A DNA stretch of 64,000 nt from Mesorhizobium qingshengii (GCF_027563465.1 NZ_JAPFQA010000006.1:62001-126000), one strand, 5' to 3'; positions 26,386 to 36,078 are shown, numbered from the stretch's first letter. Notes: generated from the sequence alone by a model not told the origin. Translations and numbers: made by a program.

Positions 26386-26417
26386 GCGAAGCTATTTCAT
26401 GCTTGAAATATTTTCGC
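26386..26417. promoter_or_regulatory. Candidate MarR-type operator 2 (aldolase/LLM divergent promoter)
   Basis: The 16-base near-palindrome ATTTCATGCTTGAAAT (26394-26409) is flanked symmetrically by GCGAA (26386-26390) and TTCGC (26413-26417), giving a 32-base extended dyad. It sits 61 bases from the aldolase start and 48 bases from the LLM oxidoreductase start, right for controlling both promoters. Confidence 0.6.
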
Positions 26418-26456
26418 GGAGCCGTAGCGTGCCATCTCCCGCCGAGAGGTCGCGTC

Positions 26457-27548
26457 ATGAACAAACCACATCCCCTGCACGGCTCCAACAAACTGAAGCT
26501 TGGCGTCTTTTCGACCAATGCGGATGGTGGCCTTGCCATCACCGACGTGCCGGAACGCTGGACGGCAAGCTGGCGGGACAATCTGACGGCGGCCCAGATC
26601 GCCGACCGCGCAGGCCTGGAGTTCATGCTGCCGATCGCACGCTGGCGCGGTTTTGGCGGCCGCAACAAGGTGCGCGAGTGGTCGTTCGAGACCTTCACCT
26701 GGGCGGCGGCCCTTGCGGTGGCCACCGAACGGATCGGCCTGTTCATGACCGTGCATGTGCCGCTCGTGCATCCGCTCTATGCCGCCAAGGCGCTGGCGAC
26801 GGTCGACCATATCAGCCAGGGCCGCGCCGGGCTCAACATCGTCTGCGGCTGGAACCCGAAGGAATTCGGCATGTTCGGCACGCCGCTGGTCGAGAAGGGC
26901 TACGACCAGGCGGCCGAATGGATCGAAATCCTCGAAAAGCTTTATGCGTCGGCCGAGCCGCTCGATTATGAAGGCACCTATTATCGCCTCAAGGAAGCCG
27001 TCAGCCGGCCGGCCAGTCTGCAGGTCCCGCGCCCGGTGACCATGAACGCCGCGTTCGGCGGGCCCGGCCGCGATTTCGCCGCCGCCCGATGCGACTATCT
27101 GTTCACGACCTTTTCCGAATTGAGCGATGCCGGCAAGCATGTCGCCGATATCCGCGAGCGGGCCGAAAGAGTGGGCCGTGATGTCGGCGTCTATACGGTG
27201 GCGCATGTCGTATGCCGCCCGACGATGGAAGAGGCGCAGGCCTATTACACCCGCTATGCCCTGGCGATGGCCGACCACGACGCGGTCGATGCCCACATGG
27301 CGGGCAAAAAGGAATTCTCGCAATCGCACGACCCGCACGCTTACGACCGCTACCGGCAGCGCTTTGCCGGCGGCGCCGGCACGTACCCGCTGATCGGAAC
27401 GCCGGAAACGATTGCCGCCGAAATGGTCGCCATTGCCGAGCAGGGCTATCAGGGCATCGCGCTGTCTTTCGTCAACTACACGCAGGAACTGCCCTATTTC
27501 TGCGACCACGCGCTGCCGCTGCTGAGGCAGGCTGGGCTTCGCGAATAA
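26457..27548 (+). CDS. LLM-class flavin-dependent monooxygenase (SsuD/luciferase-like)
   Basis: A 363-residue TIM-barrel flavin monooxygenase of the bacterial luciferase superfamily, needing reduced FMN supplied by a separate reductase. The N-terminus KLGVFSTNADGGLAITDVPE and the segments GLEFMLPIARWRGFGG, ATVDHISQGRAGLNIVCGWN and YPLIGTPETIAAEMVAIAEQG closely follow the alkanesulfonate/pyrimidine monooxygenase group (SsuD, RutA). Substrates of that group include C-S, C-N and ring-cleavage targets. ATG 26457 has GAGAGGT 7 bases upstream; the frame is open back to 26115 as the shadow of the aldolase. No flavin reductase gene adjoins it. Confidence 0.88.
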   Translation: MNKPHPLHGSNKLKLGVFSTNADGGLAITDVPERWTASWRDNLTAAQIADRAGLEFMLPIARWRGFGGRNKVREWSFETFTWAAALAVATERIGLFMTVHVPLVHPLYAAKALATVDHISQGRAGLNIVCGWNPKEFGMFGTPLVEKGYDQAAEWIEILEKLYASAEPLDYEGTYYRLKEAVSRPASLQVPRPVTMNAAFGGPGRDFAAARCDYLFTTFSELSDAGKHVADIRERAERVGRDVGVYTVAHVVCRPTMEEAQAYYTRYALAMADHDAVDAHMAGKKEFSQSHDPHAYDRYRQRFAGGAGTYPLIGTPETIAAEMVAIAEQGYQGIALSFVNYTQELPYFCDHALPLLRQAGLRE

Positions 27549-27569
27549 ATAATTCCGCACGGACAACTA

Positions 27570-27593
27570 TTCAGGAGATTGGCTATTCCTGAA
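27570..27593. terminator. Inverted repeat between convergent genes
   Basis: Arms TTCAGGA (27570-27576) and TCCTGAA (27587-27593) lie between the convergent LLM and RidA genes. The neighbouring 12-base palindrome AACGAATTCGTT (27595-27606) overlaps the RidA stop. Both could form small hairpins ending transcripts from either side; a T-tract is lacking. Confidence 0.35.
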
Positions 27594-27604
27594 CAACGAA
27601 TTCG

Positions 27605-28000
27605 TTATTCCGGGATAACCGCGGTGGCCTGGATTTCGACCTTGGCGCGGTCCTCGACCAGTGCCATCACCTGCATGGCGGCCATCGCCGGAAAATGCCG
27701 GCCGATCACCTCGCGATAGGCCTCGCCGATACCCCTGAGATTGGCGAGGTATTCGGCCTTGTCGGTAAAATACCAGGTCATGGAGGTGATGTGCCGCGGC
27801 TCCGCCCCGGCCTCGGCCAGCACCGCCACGATGTTCTCGAGCGTCTGCCGCACCTGGCCGACAAAGTCGTCGGTTTCGAACTGGCATTGGCCGTTCCAAC
27901 CGACCTGTCCGCCGATGAAGACCAACTGCCCACGCGCGGCGACGCCATTGGCATAGCCGACCGGCTTCGCCCAGCCTTCCGGCTGCAGGATCGTGTGCAT
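27605..28000 (-). CDS. RidA/YjgF-family protein
   Basis: A 131-residue RidA (YjgF/YER057c/UK114) family protein. Archetypal RidA hydrolyses reactive enamine/imine intermediates released by PLP enzymes. Segments GQLVFIGGQVGWNG, VRQTLENIVAVLAEAGAEPRHITSMTWY-like region and the C-terminal ALVEDRAKVEIQATAVI fit; the RidA arginine that binds the carboxylate of iminoacids is replaced by lysine in DRAKVEIQ, which places it in the Rid2-7 subfamilies rather than strict RidA. It is the last gene of the aminobenzoyl-CoA-type operon, as RidA homologues are in related clusters. GGGAGG precedes ATG 28000. Confidence 0.85.
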   Translation of the reverse strand: MHTILQPEGWAKPVGYANGVAARGQLVFIGGQVGWNGQCQFETDDFVGQVRQTLENIVAVLAEAGAEPRHITSMTWYFTDKAEYLANLRGIGEAYREVIGRHFPAMAAMQVMALVEDRAKVEIQATAVIPE

Positions 28001-28065
28001 TTCAAGCCTCCCGGTATTCTAAAAAACCAAGTCTCAAAATCGAATGCCCGTCAAATTTCTTGCCG

Positions 28066-29214
28066 TCAGGCCGCGCCCATCACTTGCCGCGCGATCACCA
28101 CTTTCTGCACGTCCGAGGCGCCCTCGTAGATGCGCAGCGCGCGGATCTCGCGATACAGGCTTTCGACGATGTGGCCTTTGCGGACACCGTCGCCGCCATG
28201 CAGTTGCACCGCCTTGTCGATCACCTCTTGCGCCTTGTCGGTGGCGAACAGCTTGGCCATCGCCGCTTCGCGGGTGACCCGCGCCGCGCCCATGTCCTTG
28301 GTCCAGGCGGCACGGTAGACCAGAAGGGCAGCCGCATCGACGTCGAGCGCCATGTCGGCGATATGGCCCTGCACCATCTGCAGTTCGGCCATCGGCGCGC
28401 CGAACAGTTTGCGCTCGGCCACCCTCTTGATGCTTTCATCCAGCGCGCGGCGGGCAAAGCCGAGTGCGGCCGCACCGACGGTCGAACGAAACACGTCGAG
28501 CACCGACATGGCGATGCGGAAACCGTCGCCCGGTCTGCCGATCAGCGCCGAGGCAGGCAGGCGGACCTGGTCGAACGACAGGCGCGCCAGCGGATGCGGC
28601 GCGATCACTTCAAGCCGTTCGGCGATGCCAAGGCCCTTGGCGTCGCCAGGCACGAGGAAGGCGGAGAGCCCCTTGGCGCCCGGCGCCTCGCCGGTGCGGG
28701 CAAAGACGACGTAGAGGTCGGCGATGCCGCCATTGGAGATCCAGGTCTTCTCGCCGGACAGGACGTAGCTGTCGCCATCGCGGGTCGCCGTCATCTCGGT
28801 GTTGGCGACATCCGATCCCGAGCGTGGTTCCGACAGGGCGAAAGCGGAAATCGCCTTGCCGGCGCGTGTCTTCGAAAGCCATTGCTGCTGCTCGGGCGTG
28901 CCGAACAGGCTGAGCGCGCCGGTGCCAAGCCCTTGCATGGCGAAGGCAAAATCGGCCAGTCCGTCATGGCGGGCAAGCGTTTCGCGCGTGATGCACAGCG
29001 TGCGCACGTCGAGCGGTCCCGGATTGTCGGTGTCGAACGCCGTGGCCTTCAGCCAGCCGTCCCGGCCGAGTTTTTGCACCAGCTCGCGGCAGGCGGCATC
29101 GACGTCATGGTGATCGACCGGCAGGTTCTTTGCGCACCATGCCTCCAGCCGCTCGGCCAGCTGGCGATGGCGGTCCTCGAAGAAAGGCCAGGAGAGGAAA
29201 CTCTTGTCAGCCAT
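28066..29214 (-). CDS. Acyl-CoA dehydrogenase
   Basis: A 382-residue FAD-dependent acyl-CoA dehydrogenase. Both family signatures are seen: [20 protein letters not shown] and, near the end, [36 protein letters not shown]. In a coenzyme-A dearomatisation route such an enzyme would oxidise a cyclic or ring-opened acyl-CoA. The start is ATG 29214, which overlaps the enoyl-CoA hydratase stop by one base (TGATG), indicating translational coupling; the longer open frame to 29715 is a shadow of that gene. Confidence 0.9.
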   Translation of the reverse strand: MADKSFLSWPFFEDRHRQLAERLEAWCAKNLPVDHHDVDAACRELVQKLGRDGWLKATAFDTDNPGPLDVRTLCITRETLARHDGLADFAFAMQGLGTGALSLFGTPEQQQWLSKTRAGKAISAFALSEPRSGSDVANTEMTATRDGDSYVLSGEKTWISNGGIADLYVVFARTGEAPGAKGLSAFLVPGDAKGLGIAERLEVIAPHPLARLSFDQVRLPASALIGRPGDGFRIAMSVLDVFRSTVGAAALGFARRALDESIKRVAERKLFGAPMAELQMVQGHIADMALDVDAAALLVYRAAWTKDMGAARVTREAAMAKLFATDKAQEVIDKAVQLHGGDGVRKGHIVESLYREIRALRIYEGASDVQKVVIARQVMGAA

Positions 29215-30026
29215 CAATTGCCCTCGAATACCGGCTTTTCCTTGGCCACGAACGCCTTGTAGGCGCGCTCGAAATCGCGCGTCTGCATGCAGATCGCTTG
29301 CGCCTGCGCTTCCGCCTCGATCGCCTGGTCGAGACCCATCGACCATTCCTGGTTGAGCTGCGTCTTGGTGATGCCGTGGGCGAAGGTCGGGCCGGAAACG
29401 ATGCGCGCCGCCATGTCGAGCGCGTCGGCCTCGAGGGCGGCGGCGTCGACCAGCCGGTTGTAGAATCCCCAGCGCTCGCCTTCCGCCGCCGTCATCGTGC
29501 GGCCGGTGTAGAGCAGTTCGGCGGCGCGGCCCTGGCCGATGATGCGTGGCAGGATCGCGCAGGCGCCCATGTCGCAGCCGGCGAGACCGACGCGCGTGAA
29601 CAGGAAAGCCGTCTTGGCTTCCGGCGTGGCGATGCGGATGTCGGAACTCATGGCGATAATGGCGCCGGCGCCAACCGCGACACCATCGACAGCCGCAATG
29701 ATCGGTTTGCCGCAATTGAGCATCGCCTTGACGAAATCGCCGGTCATGCGGGTGAAGGCGAGGAGCTCCTTCATGTCCATCTTGACCAGCGGGCCGATAA
29801 TGTCGTGGACATCGCCGCCGGAGCAGAAATTGCCGCCATTGGACAGGAACACCACGGCATCGACGTCGTCGGCATAGACGAGGTCGCGGAATGTGTCGCG
29901 CAGCTCTGCATAGCTGTCGAAGGTCAGCGGGTTCTTGCGCTCCGGCCGGTCGAGCCGGACCTTTGCGATCCTGCCCTCGACCTGCCAGAGGAAATGCTTC
30001 GGCTCAAGCCCGGCCATCGCGGTCAT
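29214..30026 (-). CDS. Enoyl-CoA hydratase/isomerase family protein
   Basis: A 270-residue crotonase-fold protein. The oxyanion-hole segments are present: [14 protein letters not shown] and [24 protein letters not shown]. The catalytic glutamates of canonical enoyl-CoA hydratase are not clearly in place ([18 protein letters not shown] replaces the usual LGTPEGGGTQR-like region with an aspartate), so the reaction may differ from simple hydration. GGGAGGGA lies 6 bases before ATG 30026; the start overlaps the MarR gene stop by four bases. It is the centre of the aminobenzoyl-CoA-type operon and supplies a beta-oxidation-like step. Confidence 0.88.
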   Translation of the reverse strand: MTAMAGLEPKHFLWQVEGRIAKVRLDRPERKNPLTFDSYAELRDTFRDLVYADDVDAVVFLSNGGNFCSGGDVHDIIGPLVKMDMKELLAFTRMTGDFVKAMLNCGKPIIAAVDGVAVGAGAIIAMSSDIRIATPEAKTAFLFTRVGLAGCDMGACAILPRIIGQGRAAELLYTGRTMTAAEGERWGFYNRLVDAAALEADALDMAARIVSGPTFAHGITKTQLNQEWSMGLDQAIEAEAQAQAICMQTRDFERAYKAFVAKEKPVFEGN

Positions 30027-30493
30027 TCGCGTCCCTCCCAGTTGCTGCGGAACGAGGTCAGCATGCCGGTCAGCCGGCGCGCGTCATCCTCGCTGACCTT
30101 GCCCAGCAATTCTCCGATCCAGCCTTCATGTACCGCGGCGATGGTGGCGAAGGTCTGCGAGCCTTCCTCGGTCAGCCGCACCATCGAGGTGCGGCGGTCG
30201 CCATTGCGCCGGGCGCGGGCGACCAGCCCTTCCGAAACCAGCCGGTCGACAATGCCCGTGACATTGCCGTTCGATACCAGCAGGAAGCGCGACAGGTCGC
30301 TCATCAGCATGCCTTCCGGCGCCCGATAGAGCGCGGCCATCACATCGAAGCGCGGCAACGTCGTGTTGAATTCCTTCTTCAGCCGCTCGCGCAGCTCGGC
30401 CTCGATCGTGCGCGAGGCACGCAGCAGCCTGATCCACAGGCGCAAGCGGTCCTTGCCGGGTCCCGATGGCGCGGGCAGGGGGCCGGCTACCAT
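30023..30493 (-). CDS. MarR-family transcriptional regulator (aromatic-CoA operon)
   Basis: A 156-residue MarR-type winged-helix repressor. The DNA-binding region is [42 protein letters not shown], with the wing at [16 protein letters not shown]. MarR proteins typically repress aromatic-degradation genes until a CoA-thioester or phenolic ligand binds. It is embedded in the operon, between the SDR and the enoyl-CoA hydratase genes, so it would be autoregulated. ATG 30493 has a perfect AGGAGG 6 bases upstream, and overlaps the SDR gene end by seven bases; the frame is open to 30559 without family similarity. Confidence 0.88.
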   Translation of the reverse strand: MVAGPLPAPSGPGKDRLRLWIRLLRASRTIEAELRERLKKEFNTTLPRFDVMAALYRAPEGMLMSDLSRFLLVSNGNVTGIVDRLVSEGLVARARRNGDRRTSMVRLTEEGSQTFATIAAVHEGWIGELLGKVSEDDARRLTGMLTSFRSNWEGRE

Positions 30494-31260
30494 GTTTCGC
30501 CTCCTGAAATGGAAATCGTCTGTCCGGTGATCGACCGGGCCGCATCGCCGCACAGCCACAGCACGGCGGCGGCAACCTCCTGCGGCTGGATGAAGCGGCC
30601 TTGCGGATTGGTCGAGGCAAGGCTCGACCGTGCCTCACCGGCCGAGCGGCCGGTCTTTTCGACGATGCGCTGGATGGATGTTTCCAGCATTTCGGTTTGC
30701 ACGAAGCCTGGGCACACCGCGTTGACGGTCACGCCGGACTTCGCCGTCTCGGCCGCCAGCGCCCGCATCAGGCCGACGACGCCGTGCTTGGCGGCGACAT
30801 AAGGCGCGACATAGGCATAGCCCTTCAGTCCGGCGGTCGAGGCGATGAAGACGATCCGGCCGGCCTTTCGCTCCGCCATGCCGGCCAGCGCCGGCTTCAC
30901 CGTCAGGAAGGCGCCGGTCAGGTTGACGTCGAGCGTGCGCTGCCAATCGGCAAGCGTCGTCCTGTGCGCCGGCGTGCTGCCGGCCATGCCGGCGTTGGCG
31001 ACGACGATGTCGAATGGCCCGCGCGCTGCTTCGGCCGTCTCGTAAAGGGACATCATTGCCGCCTCATTGGCGACATCGGCGGCGATGCCGAAGATGCGGT
31101 CGTTTTCGCCAGCCACCTTGGCGAGTTCCGCTTCCCGGCGCCCGCAGATGGTCACGTCGATGCCGGCGCCGGCCAATGCCAGCGCGATTGCGCGGCCGAC
31201 GCCGGAGCCACCGCCGGTGACGAGCGCATGCTTGCCGACAATCGCTGTCGCGGCCGTCAT
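30487..31260 (-). CDS. SDR-family NAD(P)-dependent oxidoreductase
   Basis: A 257-residue classical short-chain dehydrogenase. The cofactor motif is [16 protein letters not shown], the NAG motif is VANAGMAGS and the catalytic Ser-Tyr-Lys set is in [23 protein letters not shown], with the tyrosine-lysine spacing kept. In this operon it would serve as a 3-hydroxyacyl-CoA-type dehydrogenase. It overlaps both neighbours (four bases with the monooxygenase gene end, seven with the MarR gene start), so the operon is tightly coupled. Confidence 0.9.
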   Translation of the reverse strand: MTAATAIVGKHALVTGGGSGVGRAIALALAGAGIDVTICGRREAELAKVAGENDRIFGIAADVANEAAMMSLYETAEAARGPFDIVVANAGMAGSTPAHRTTLADWQRTLDVNLTGAFLTVKPALAGMAERKAGRIVFIASTAGLKGYAYVAPYVAAKHGVVGLMRALAAETAKSGVTVNAVCPGFVQTEMLETSIQRIVEKTGRSAGEARSSLASTNPQGRFIQPQEVAAAVLWLCGDAARSITGQTISISGGETW

Positions 31261-33551
31261 ACTTTCAGCCCCGCGGCCGCATCACGCTCGGCCAACCTGT
31301 AGAGCTGGTCGCGGCCAGGCAGATAGGGATCCGGCCACTTCACGCCGCGATCGCCGAGCGTGACCGCCGCATGCAGCGTCCAGTAGGGGTCGGCAAGGTG
31401 CGGCCTTGCCAGTGCGACGAGGTCGGCGCGGCCGGCCATCAGGATCGAATTGACATGGTCAGGCTCGTAGATGTTGCCGACCGCCATCGTCGCCATGCCG
31501 ACCTCGTTGCGAATGCGGTCGGAGAACGGCGTCTGGAACATGCGGCCATAGACCGGCTTCGCGGCAATCGAAGTCTGCCCGGCCGAGACGTCGCAGATGT
31601 CGACACCGGCCTCATGCAGCAGCCGCGCGATCTCGACCGCGTCGGCTGGCGTCACGCCTTCGATACCGACCCAGTCATTGGCCGAAATGCGCATCGAGAT
31701 CGGCTTCTCCGACGGCCAGGTGGCGCGCACCGCGCGGAAGATCTCGAGGGGATAGCGCATGCGGTTTTCCAGCGAACCGCCATAGGCGTCCGTGCGCCGG
31801 TTGGTGACCGGCGTGATGAAGGACGACAGGAGATAGCCGTGCGCGGCGTGGATCTCGAGCATGTCGAAACCGCAGCGATCGGCCATCTCGGCCGAGGCCA
31901 CGAATTCGCCGCGCACCTTGTCCATGTCGGCGCGGTCCATCGCCTTCGGCACCTGGTTCTGCGGTGACCACGCCACGGGCGACGCCGCCATCACCGGCCA
32001 ATTGCCGGATATCAGCGGCACGTCGGTGCCTTCCCAGCCGAGCCGCGTGGAGCCCTTGGCGCCGGAATGGCCGATCTGCGCGCAGATCTTGGCTTCGGTC
32101 TCGGTGTGGACGAAATCGACCAGCCGCTTCCACGCCACTTCATGTTCGGGCGCATAGAACCCGGGGCAGCCGGGCGTGATGCGGCCTTCGGGGCTGACGC
32201 AGGTCATCTCGATATAGACCAGTCCGGCGCCGCCCTTGGCGCGCTCGGCATAGTGCGTGAAATGCCAGTCGGTGGGACAGCCGTCGACGGCCTTGTACTG
32301 CGCCATCGGGGAGACGACGATCCGGTTCTCGAGCCTCATGTCGCGCAGCCTGAACGGCGCGAACATCGGGGCGCGGCGAAGGTTGCTGGCGGCGGCGCCC
32401 GCCTGGCGCTGGAACCATTCCTCGGCGCCGCCCAGCCATTCGGCGTCGCGCAGCCGCAGATTCTCGTGGCTGATGCGCTGCGAGCGTGTCAGCAGCGAAT
32501 AGTTGAACTGCACCGGATCGAGGCCGAGATAGCGCTCGACCTCCTCGAACCATTCGAGCGAATTGCGCGCCGCCGACTGCAGCTTCAGCACCTCGGTGCG
32601 GCGGGCATCCTCATATTTGCGGAATGCGGCGGCGAGGTCCGGTTCGGACTCGACATAGTCGGCCAGCGCCACCGCGCTTTCCAGCGCCAGCTTGGTGCCG
32701 GAGCCGATCGAGAAATGCGCCGATGCCGCCGCGTCGCCCATCAGCGCCAGGTTCTTGTAGGACCAGCGCTCGCACAGCACGCGCGGAAAATTGATCCAGG
32801 CCGAGCCACGGATGTGGTTGGCATTGGTCATCAGCGCGTGGCCGCCAAGATGCTTGGCGAAGATGCGCTCGCAGGTGGCGATCGATTCCTGCTGCGACAT
32901 CGAGCCGAAGCCGAAAGCCTGCCATGTCTGTTCGCTGCACTCGACGATAAACGTCGCGGTGTCGCTGTCGAACTGGTAGGCGTGCGCCCATACCCAGCCA
33001 TGCTCGGTCTTCTCGAAGATGAAGGTGAAGGCATCGTCGAACTTCTGCTTGGTGCCGAGCCAGACGAACTTGCACTTGCGGGTGTCGATGTCGGGCTTGA
33101 AGATGTCGACGAAGGTGTTGCGCGCCCTGGAGTTCAGCCCGTCGGCGGCGACGACCAGATCATGCGTTTCCATATAGGGCTTGGGATCGGCGATGTCGGT
33201 CTCGAACATCAGCTTGACGCCGAGTTCGCGTGCGCGGCGCTGCAGCAGGATGAGCAGCCGCTTGCGGCCGATGCCGCAGAAGCCATGGCCGGTCGAAACC
33301 GTGCGCACGCCGTCATGGATGACAGCGATGTCGTCCCAGTAGGCGAAATGCTTCTTGATCCAGACGGCGCTGACGGGATCGTTCTTCGACAGGTTTTCGA
33401 GTGTCTCGGCCGACAGCACGACGCCCCAGCCGAACGTGTCATCGGCGCGGTTGCGCTCGAACACCGTCACATCATGGGCGGCGTCCCTGAGCTTCATCGA
33501 GATGGCAAAGTAGAGGCCGGCTGGTCCGCCGCCGAGAACCGCAACCTTCAT
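31257..33551 (-). CDS. Fused FAD monooxygenase/OYE-type reductase (2-aminobenzoyl-CoA or salicylyl-CoA type)
   Basis: A 764-residue bifunctional flavoenzyme. Residues 1 to about 370 are a class A FAD monooxygenase ([17 protein letters not shown] at the start; [20 protein letters not shown] later). Residues about 390-764 are an old-yellow-enzyme domain ([42 protein letters not shown]). This fusion is known from Azoarcus evansii 2-aminobenzoyl-CoA monooxygenase/reductase, which hydroxylates and reduces the ring of anthraniloyl-CoA; databases also use the name salicylyl-CoA 5-hydroxylase. It is the first gene of a six-gene operon, preceded by GAGGAG and, 54 bases upstream, a candidate MarR operator. 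No aryl-CoA ligase is in the operon. Confidence 0.88.
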   Translation of the reverse strand: MKVAVLGGGPAGLYFAISMKLRDAAHDVTVFERNRADDTFGWGVVLSAETLENLSKNDPVSAVWIKKHFAYWDDIAVIHDGVRTVSTGHGFCGIGRKRLLILLQRRARELGVKLMFETDIADPKPYMETHDLVVAADGLNSRARNTFVDIFKPDIDTRKCKFVWLGTKQKFDDAFTFIFEKTEHGWVWAHAYQFDSDTATFIVECSEQTWQAFGFGSMSQQESIATCERIFAKHLGGHALMTNANHIRGSAWINFPRVLCERWSYKNLALMGDAAASAHFSIGSGTKLALESAVALADYVESEPDLAAAFRKYEDARRTEVLKLQSAARNSLEWFEEVERYLGLDPVQFNYSLLTRSQRISHENLRLRDAEWLGGAEEWFQRQAGAAASNLRRAPMFAPFRLRDMRLENRIVVSPMAQYKAVDGCPTDWHFTHYAERAKGGAGLVYIEMTCVSPEGRITPGCPGFYAPEHEVAWKRLVDFVHTETEAKICAQIGHSGAKGSTRLGWEGTDVPLISGNWPVMAASPVAWSPQNQVPKAMDRADMDKVRGEFVASAEMADRCGFDMLEIHAAHGYLLSSFITPVTNRRTDAYGGSLENRMRYPLEIFRAVRATWPSEKPISMRISANDWVGIEGVTPADAVEIARLLHEAGVDICDVSAGQTSIAAKPVYGRMFQTPFSDRIRNEVGMATMAVGNIYEPDHVNSILMAGRADLVALARPHLADPYWTLHAAVTLGDRGVKWPDPYLPGRDQLYRLAERDAAAGLKV

Positions 33552-33604
33552 CTGTGCGATCTCCTCTTCGCTTGCTGATTTGAGTATCGCGCCGGTGGCA
33601 AATT

Positions 33605-33633
33605 ATTTCAAGCTTAAAGTTTCATATCGAAAC
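33605..33633. promoter_or_regulatory. Candidate MarR-type operator 3 (aromatic-CoA operon)
   Basis: ATTTCAAGCTTAAAGT (33605-33620) matches the palindromes at 25502, 26394 and 41265. A second dyad with arms GTTTC/GAAAC follows directly (33619-33633). Together they lie 54-82 bases upstream of the monooxygenase/reductase start, the expected place for a repressor of this operon, which encodes its own MarR protein. Confidence 0.6.
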
Positions 33634-33692
33634 GATTATCCGGACAATGGCGAAGGCGCGCTTGCGTGTCGTCATGCAAGCGCGCCGTCCGA

Positions 33693-34292
33693 TCACTTTT
33701 CCGGGTTCTTTGGGCTCCACAACACGGTCTCGGCGCCTTTCTCGTAAGCCATGCCGGTCGGATAGCTGATCGCTTCCAGCTGCAGGCCCCAGGGTGCCTG
33801 GAAGTAGAGGATGGTCTGGCCGGCGGCTGGCCCCTCCTTGACCGGCAGCGGTCCCAATCTGGTCTTCACGCCCTTGGCGTCGAGATACGCCTTGGCGGCC
33901 GCGACATCGTCGACATAGAAGGCGATGTGGAAGCCGCCGATGTCGCTGTTGCGGGCTTGCAAATCCTTCTGGTCCGGTGCGGTGTATTTGAACAATTCGA
34001 TGTTCGATCCGTAGCCGCAGCGGACCATGGTGATCTCTTCGATCACCGCCTTGGGGTCCACCCCCAGCAGATCCTGCATGAAACTGCCCTTGTCGTCGGC
34101 GAACGGGCCGAACGACATCGCCTTCTTGCAGCCGACCACGTCGGTGAAGAAGTCGACCGCCTGCTTCATGTCGGGAACCGTGATGCCGGTGTGATCGTGC
34201 CCGCGCATGCCGGGGATCGAGCCGGCCACGGCCATGCCGGCACTGCCAAGGATAGCCGCCGCGAACGTTGTGTTTCGAAGTATCGTCTTCAT
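33693..34292 (-). CDS. Exported VOC-superfamily (glyoxalase/dioxygenase fold) protein
   Basis: A 199-residue protein with an N-terminal signal peptide (residues 1-23, MKTILRNTTFAAAILGSAGM then AVA) and a vicinal-oxygen-chelate domain. The first half has HDHTGITVPDMKQAVDFFTDVVGC, the second GGFHIAFYVDDVAAAKAYLD and the last metal-site region ILYFQAPWGLQLEAISYP. Two possible metal ligands (His in HDHTG, Glu in LEAISYP) are visible. VOC enzymes are normally cytosolic, so export to the periplasm is unusual. It lies downstream of the importer operon on the same strand (78-base gap) and may bind or alter the imported compound. Activity unknown. Confidence 0.8.
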   Translation of the reverse strand: MKTILRNTTFAAAILGSAGMAVAGSIPGMRGHDHTGITVPDMKQAVDFFTDVVGCKKAMSFGPFADDKGSFMQDLLGVDPKAVIEEITMVRCGYGSNIELFKYTAPDQKDLQARNSDIGGFHIAFYVDDVAAAKAYLDAKGVKTRLGPLPVKEGPAAGQTILYFQAPWGLQLEAISYPTGMAYEKGAETVLWSPKNPEK

Positions 34293-34370
34293 GTCAGTCC
34301 TCCTCCATTGGCGGGACTTGGGTCATGCCGGCCGCACGTCCGAGGCCCGCTTTTCGGCGTGCGTATGCAT

Positions 34371-35207
34371 TCATGTCGGGTCCCTGGCAGCAGGCGGGAT
34401 GTCCAGCCAGCCAGCATCGATTTCCGGCAGCGGGATGGCTGAGATCAGGTCGCGCGTGTAGCTTTGCCGCGGGTTTTCGAACAACGCGTCGGTGGCGCTC
34501 GCCTCGACGATCATGCCTTCGCGCATGACGATCACTTGCCGGCACAGCCGCCGGATCACCGAAAGGTCGTGGCTGATGAAGGCGACGGTCAGGCCCATCT
34601 CCGCCGCCAGCTTCTCCAGAAGGGTGAGGATCTGCGCCTGCGTCGACACGTCGAGCCCCGAGACGATCTCATCGGCCAGCACGAATTTCGGCGCCAGCGC
34701 CAGCGCCCGCGCAATGCCGACGCGCTGGCGCTGGCCTCCCGACAGTTCGTGGCGGTAGCGGCTGGCGAAGCTCTGCGGCAGGCCGACGCGCTGCAACGCC
34801 TCGGCGACGCGTGCCCTGAGATTGTCGCCAAGGCCGTTCTGCTTGAGGGGCGCTGCGATGATGCTGGCAATGGTGCGACGCGGGTTGAGCGACGACATCG
34901 GATCCTGGAAGATCATCTGCAGGTTGCGGCGCAGCGGCCGCAGCTCCGCCTCCGGCAGATGGGTGATGTCGCGGCCGTCGAAGGTGACGCTGCCGGCGCT
35001 GGGCTCCAGCAGGCGCACCAGGGCGCGGCCGAGCGTCGATTTTCCCGATCCGGACTCGCCGACGATGCCGGTCACCGACCCTTTCGGCAGGTCGAAATCC
35101 AGGCCTTTCAGGATTTCGGCCAATGGCGCGCGGCCGATCAGCGGCTTGCGCGTCATGTCGGGCAGCGCGACCTTCAGCCCGCGCACGGAAAACAGCGGCT
35201 CAGCCAT
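34371..35207 (-). CDS. Oligopeptide-type ABC transporter ATPase (DppF-like), second importer
   Basis: A 278-residue ATP-binding subunit. Walker A is GESGSGKS, Q-loop MIFQDPMSSLNP, signature [15 protein letters not shown], Walker B FVLADEIVSGLD and switch FISHDLSVIRRL. Walker B has DEIVSGLD instead of DEPTSALD, a permitted variant. ATG 35207 has GGAGG 7 bases upstream; it overlaps the end of the other ATPase gene by eight bases. It is the last transporter gene of a unit that starts with the FAD oxidoreductase/binding-protein genes. Confidence 0.9.
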   Translation of the reverse strand: MAEPLFSVRGLKVALPDMTRKPLIGRAPLAEILKGLDFDLPKGSVTGIVGESGSGKSTLGRALVRLLEPSAGSVTFDGRDITHLPEAELRPLRRNLQMIFQDPMSSLNPRRTIASIIAAPLKQNGLGDNLRARVAEALQRVGLPQSFASRYRHELSGGQRQRVGIARALALAPKFVLADEIVSGLDVSTQAQILTLLEKLAAEMGLTVAFISHDLSVIRRLCRQVIVMREGMIVEASATDALFENPRQSYTRDLISAIPLPEIDAGWLDIPPAARDPT

Positions 35208-36078
35208 GCGGTCGCCTCCAGCCCTGGTCGGCGGAAGCGATCTCGGCGGCAAGCCCGGCCAGTACCGTTTCGTCCACTGGCTTCAGCGAAGCGAGCGGGT
35301 CGGCGTAGCGCGGCGTGGCGGCCATCAGTGCTCGCGTATAGGGGTGCCGCGGTGCGGCGAAGAGAGCAGCCGTTTCGGCCTCTTCCACCACCTTGCCGGC
35401 ATAGAGCACCGACACTTTCTGGCTGATCTTGGCGACGACGCCGAGATCATGGGTGACAAACAGGATCGCGGTGCCATGCTCGCGCTGCAACTGTGCGATC
35501 AGCCGCAGGATCTGCTTCTGCACGGTGACGTCTAGCGCCGTGGTCGGTTCGTCGGCGACGATCAGCCGTGGCTCGGCGGCGAAGGCTGCCGCGATCAGCA
35601 CGCGCTGGCGCATGCCGCCCGAAAGCTCGTGCGGATAGCTTTTCAGCACGCGGTCGGGGTCGCGGATCTGCACCTCGTCCAGCAATTGGCGGATGCGCTG
35701 ATCGGCCTTCTCGCCACTCCAGCCGAGAATGCGCACCAGCCGGTCGGTCATCTGCGGGCCGATGCGGCGCGATGGATTGAGCGCGGTCAGCGGATCCTGC
35801 GGGATCAGAGCCGTGCGGGCGCCAATCAGCGTGCGGCGCGCCTTGGGCTGCAATTTGCCGAGGTCTTCGCCTTCAAGCAGCATGTCGCCTTCGACAATGC
35901 GCACGCTCGAAGGCAAGACGCCGAGCACCGCCTTGCCGATCATCGTCTTGCCGGCGCCGCTCTCGCCGACCAGCGCACGCACCTCGCCGGGCTGAACCGC
36001 GAGCGATACCGAGCGCAGCACGCGCTGGCCGTTGGGCAACACGGCGCTCAAATCCCTGATGTCGAGGCAAGCGCTCAT
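35200..36078 (-). CDS. Oligopeptide-type ABC transporter ATPase (DppD-like), second importer
   Basis: A 292-residue ATP-binding subunit with Walker A GESGAGKT, Q-loop LIPQDPLTALNP, signature LSGGMRQRVLIAAAF, Walker [13 protein letters not shown] and switch VTHDLGVVAKI. The oligopeptide-type C-terminal part includes RHPYTRALMAATPRY. ATG 36078 overlaps the DppC-like stop by four bases. The longer open frame back to 36225 is the shadow of that permease. It pairs with the DppF-like protein to drive the importer. Confidence 0.9.
   Translation of the reverse strand: MSACLDIRDLSAVLPNGQRVLRSVSLAVQPGEVRALVGESGAGKTMIGKAVLGVLPSSVRIVEGDMLLEGEDLGKLQPKARRTLIGARTALIPQDPLTALNPSRRIGPQMTDRLVRILGWSGEKADQRIRQLLDEVQIRDPDRVLKSYPHELSGGMRQRVLIAAAFAAEPRLIVADEPTTALDVTVQKQILRLIAQLQREHGTAILFVTHDLGVVAKISQKVSVLYAGKVVEEAETAALFAAPRHPYTRALMAATPRYADPLASLKPVDETVLAGLAAEIASADQGWRRPHG

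Noticed and set aside
27999..28009. Fifth copy of the MarR-type motif ahead of the RidA gene
   Set aside because: Only a half-site (GCTTGAAAT) is present and it overlaps the ribosome-binding region; no dyad.
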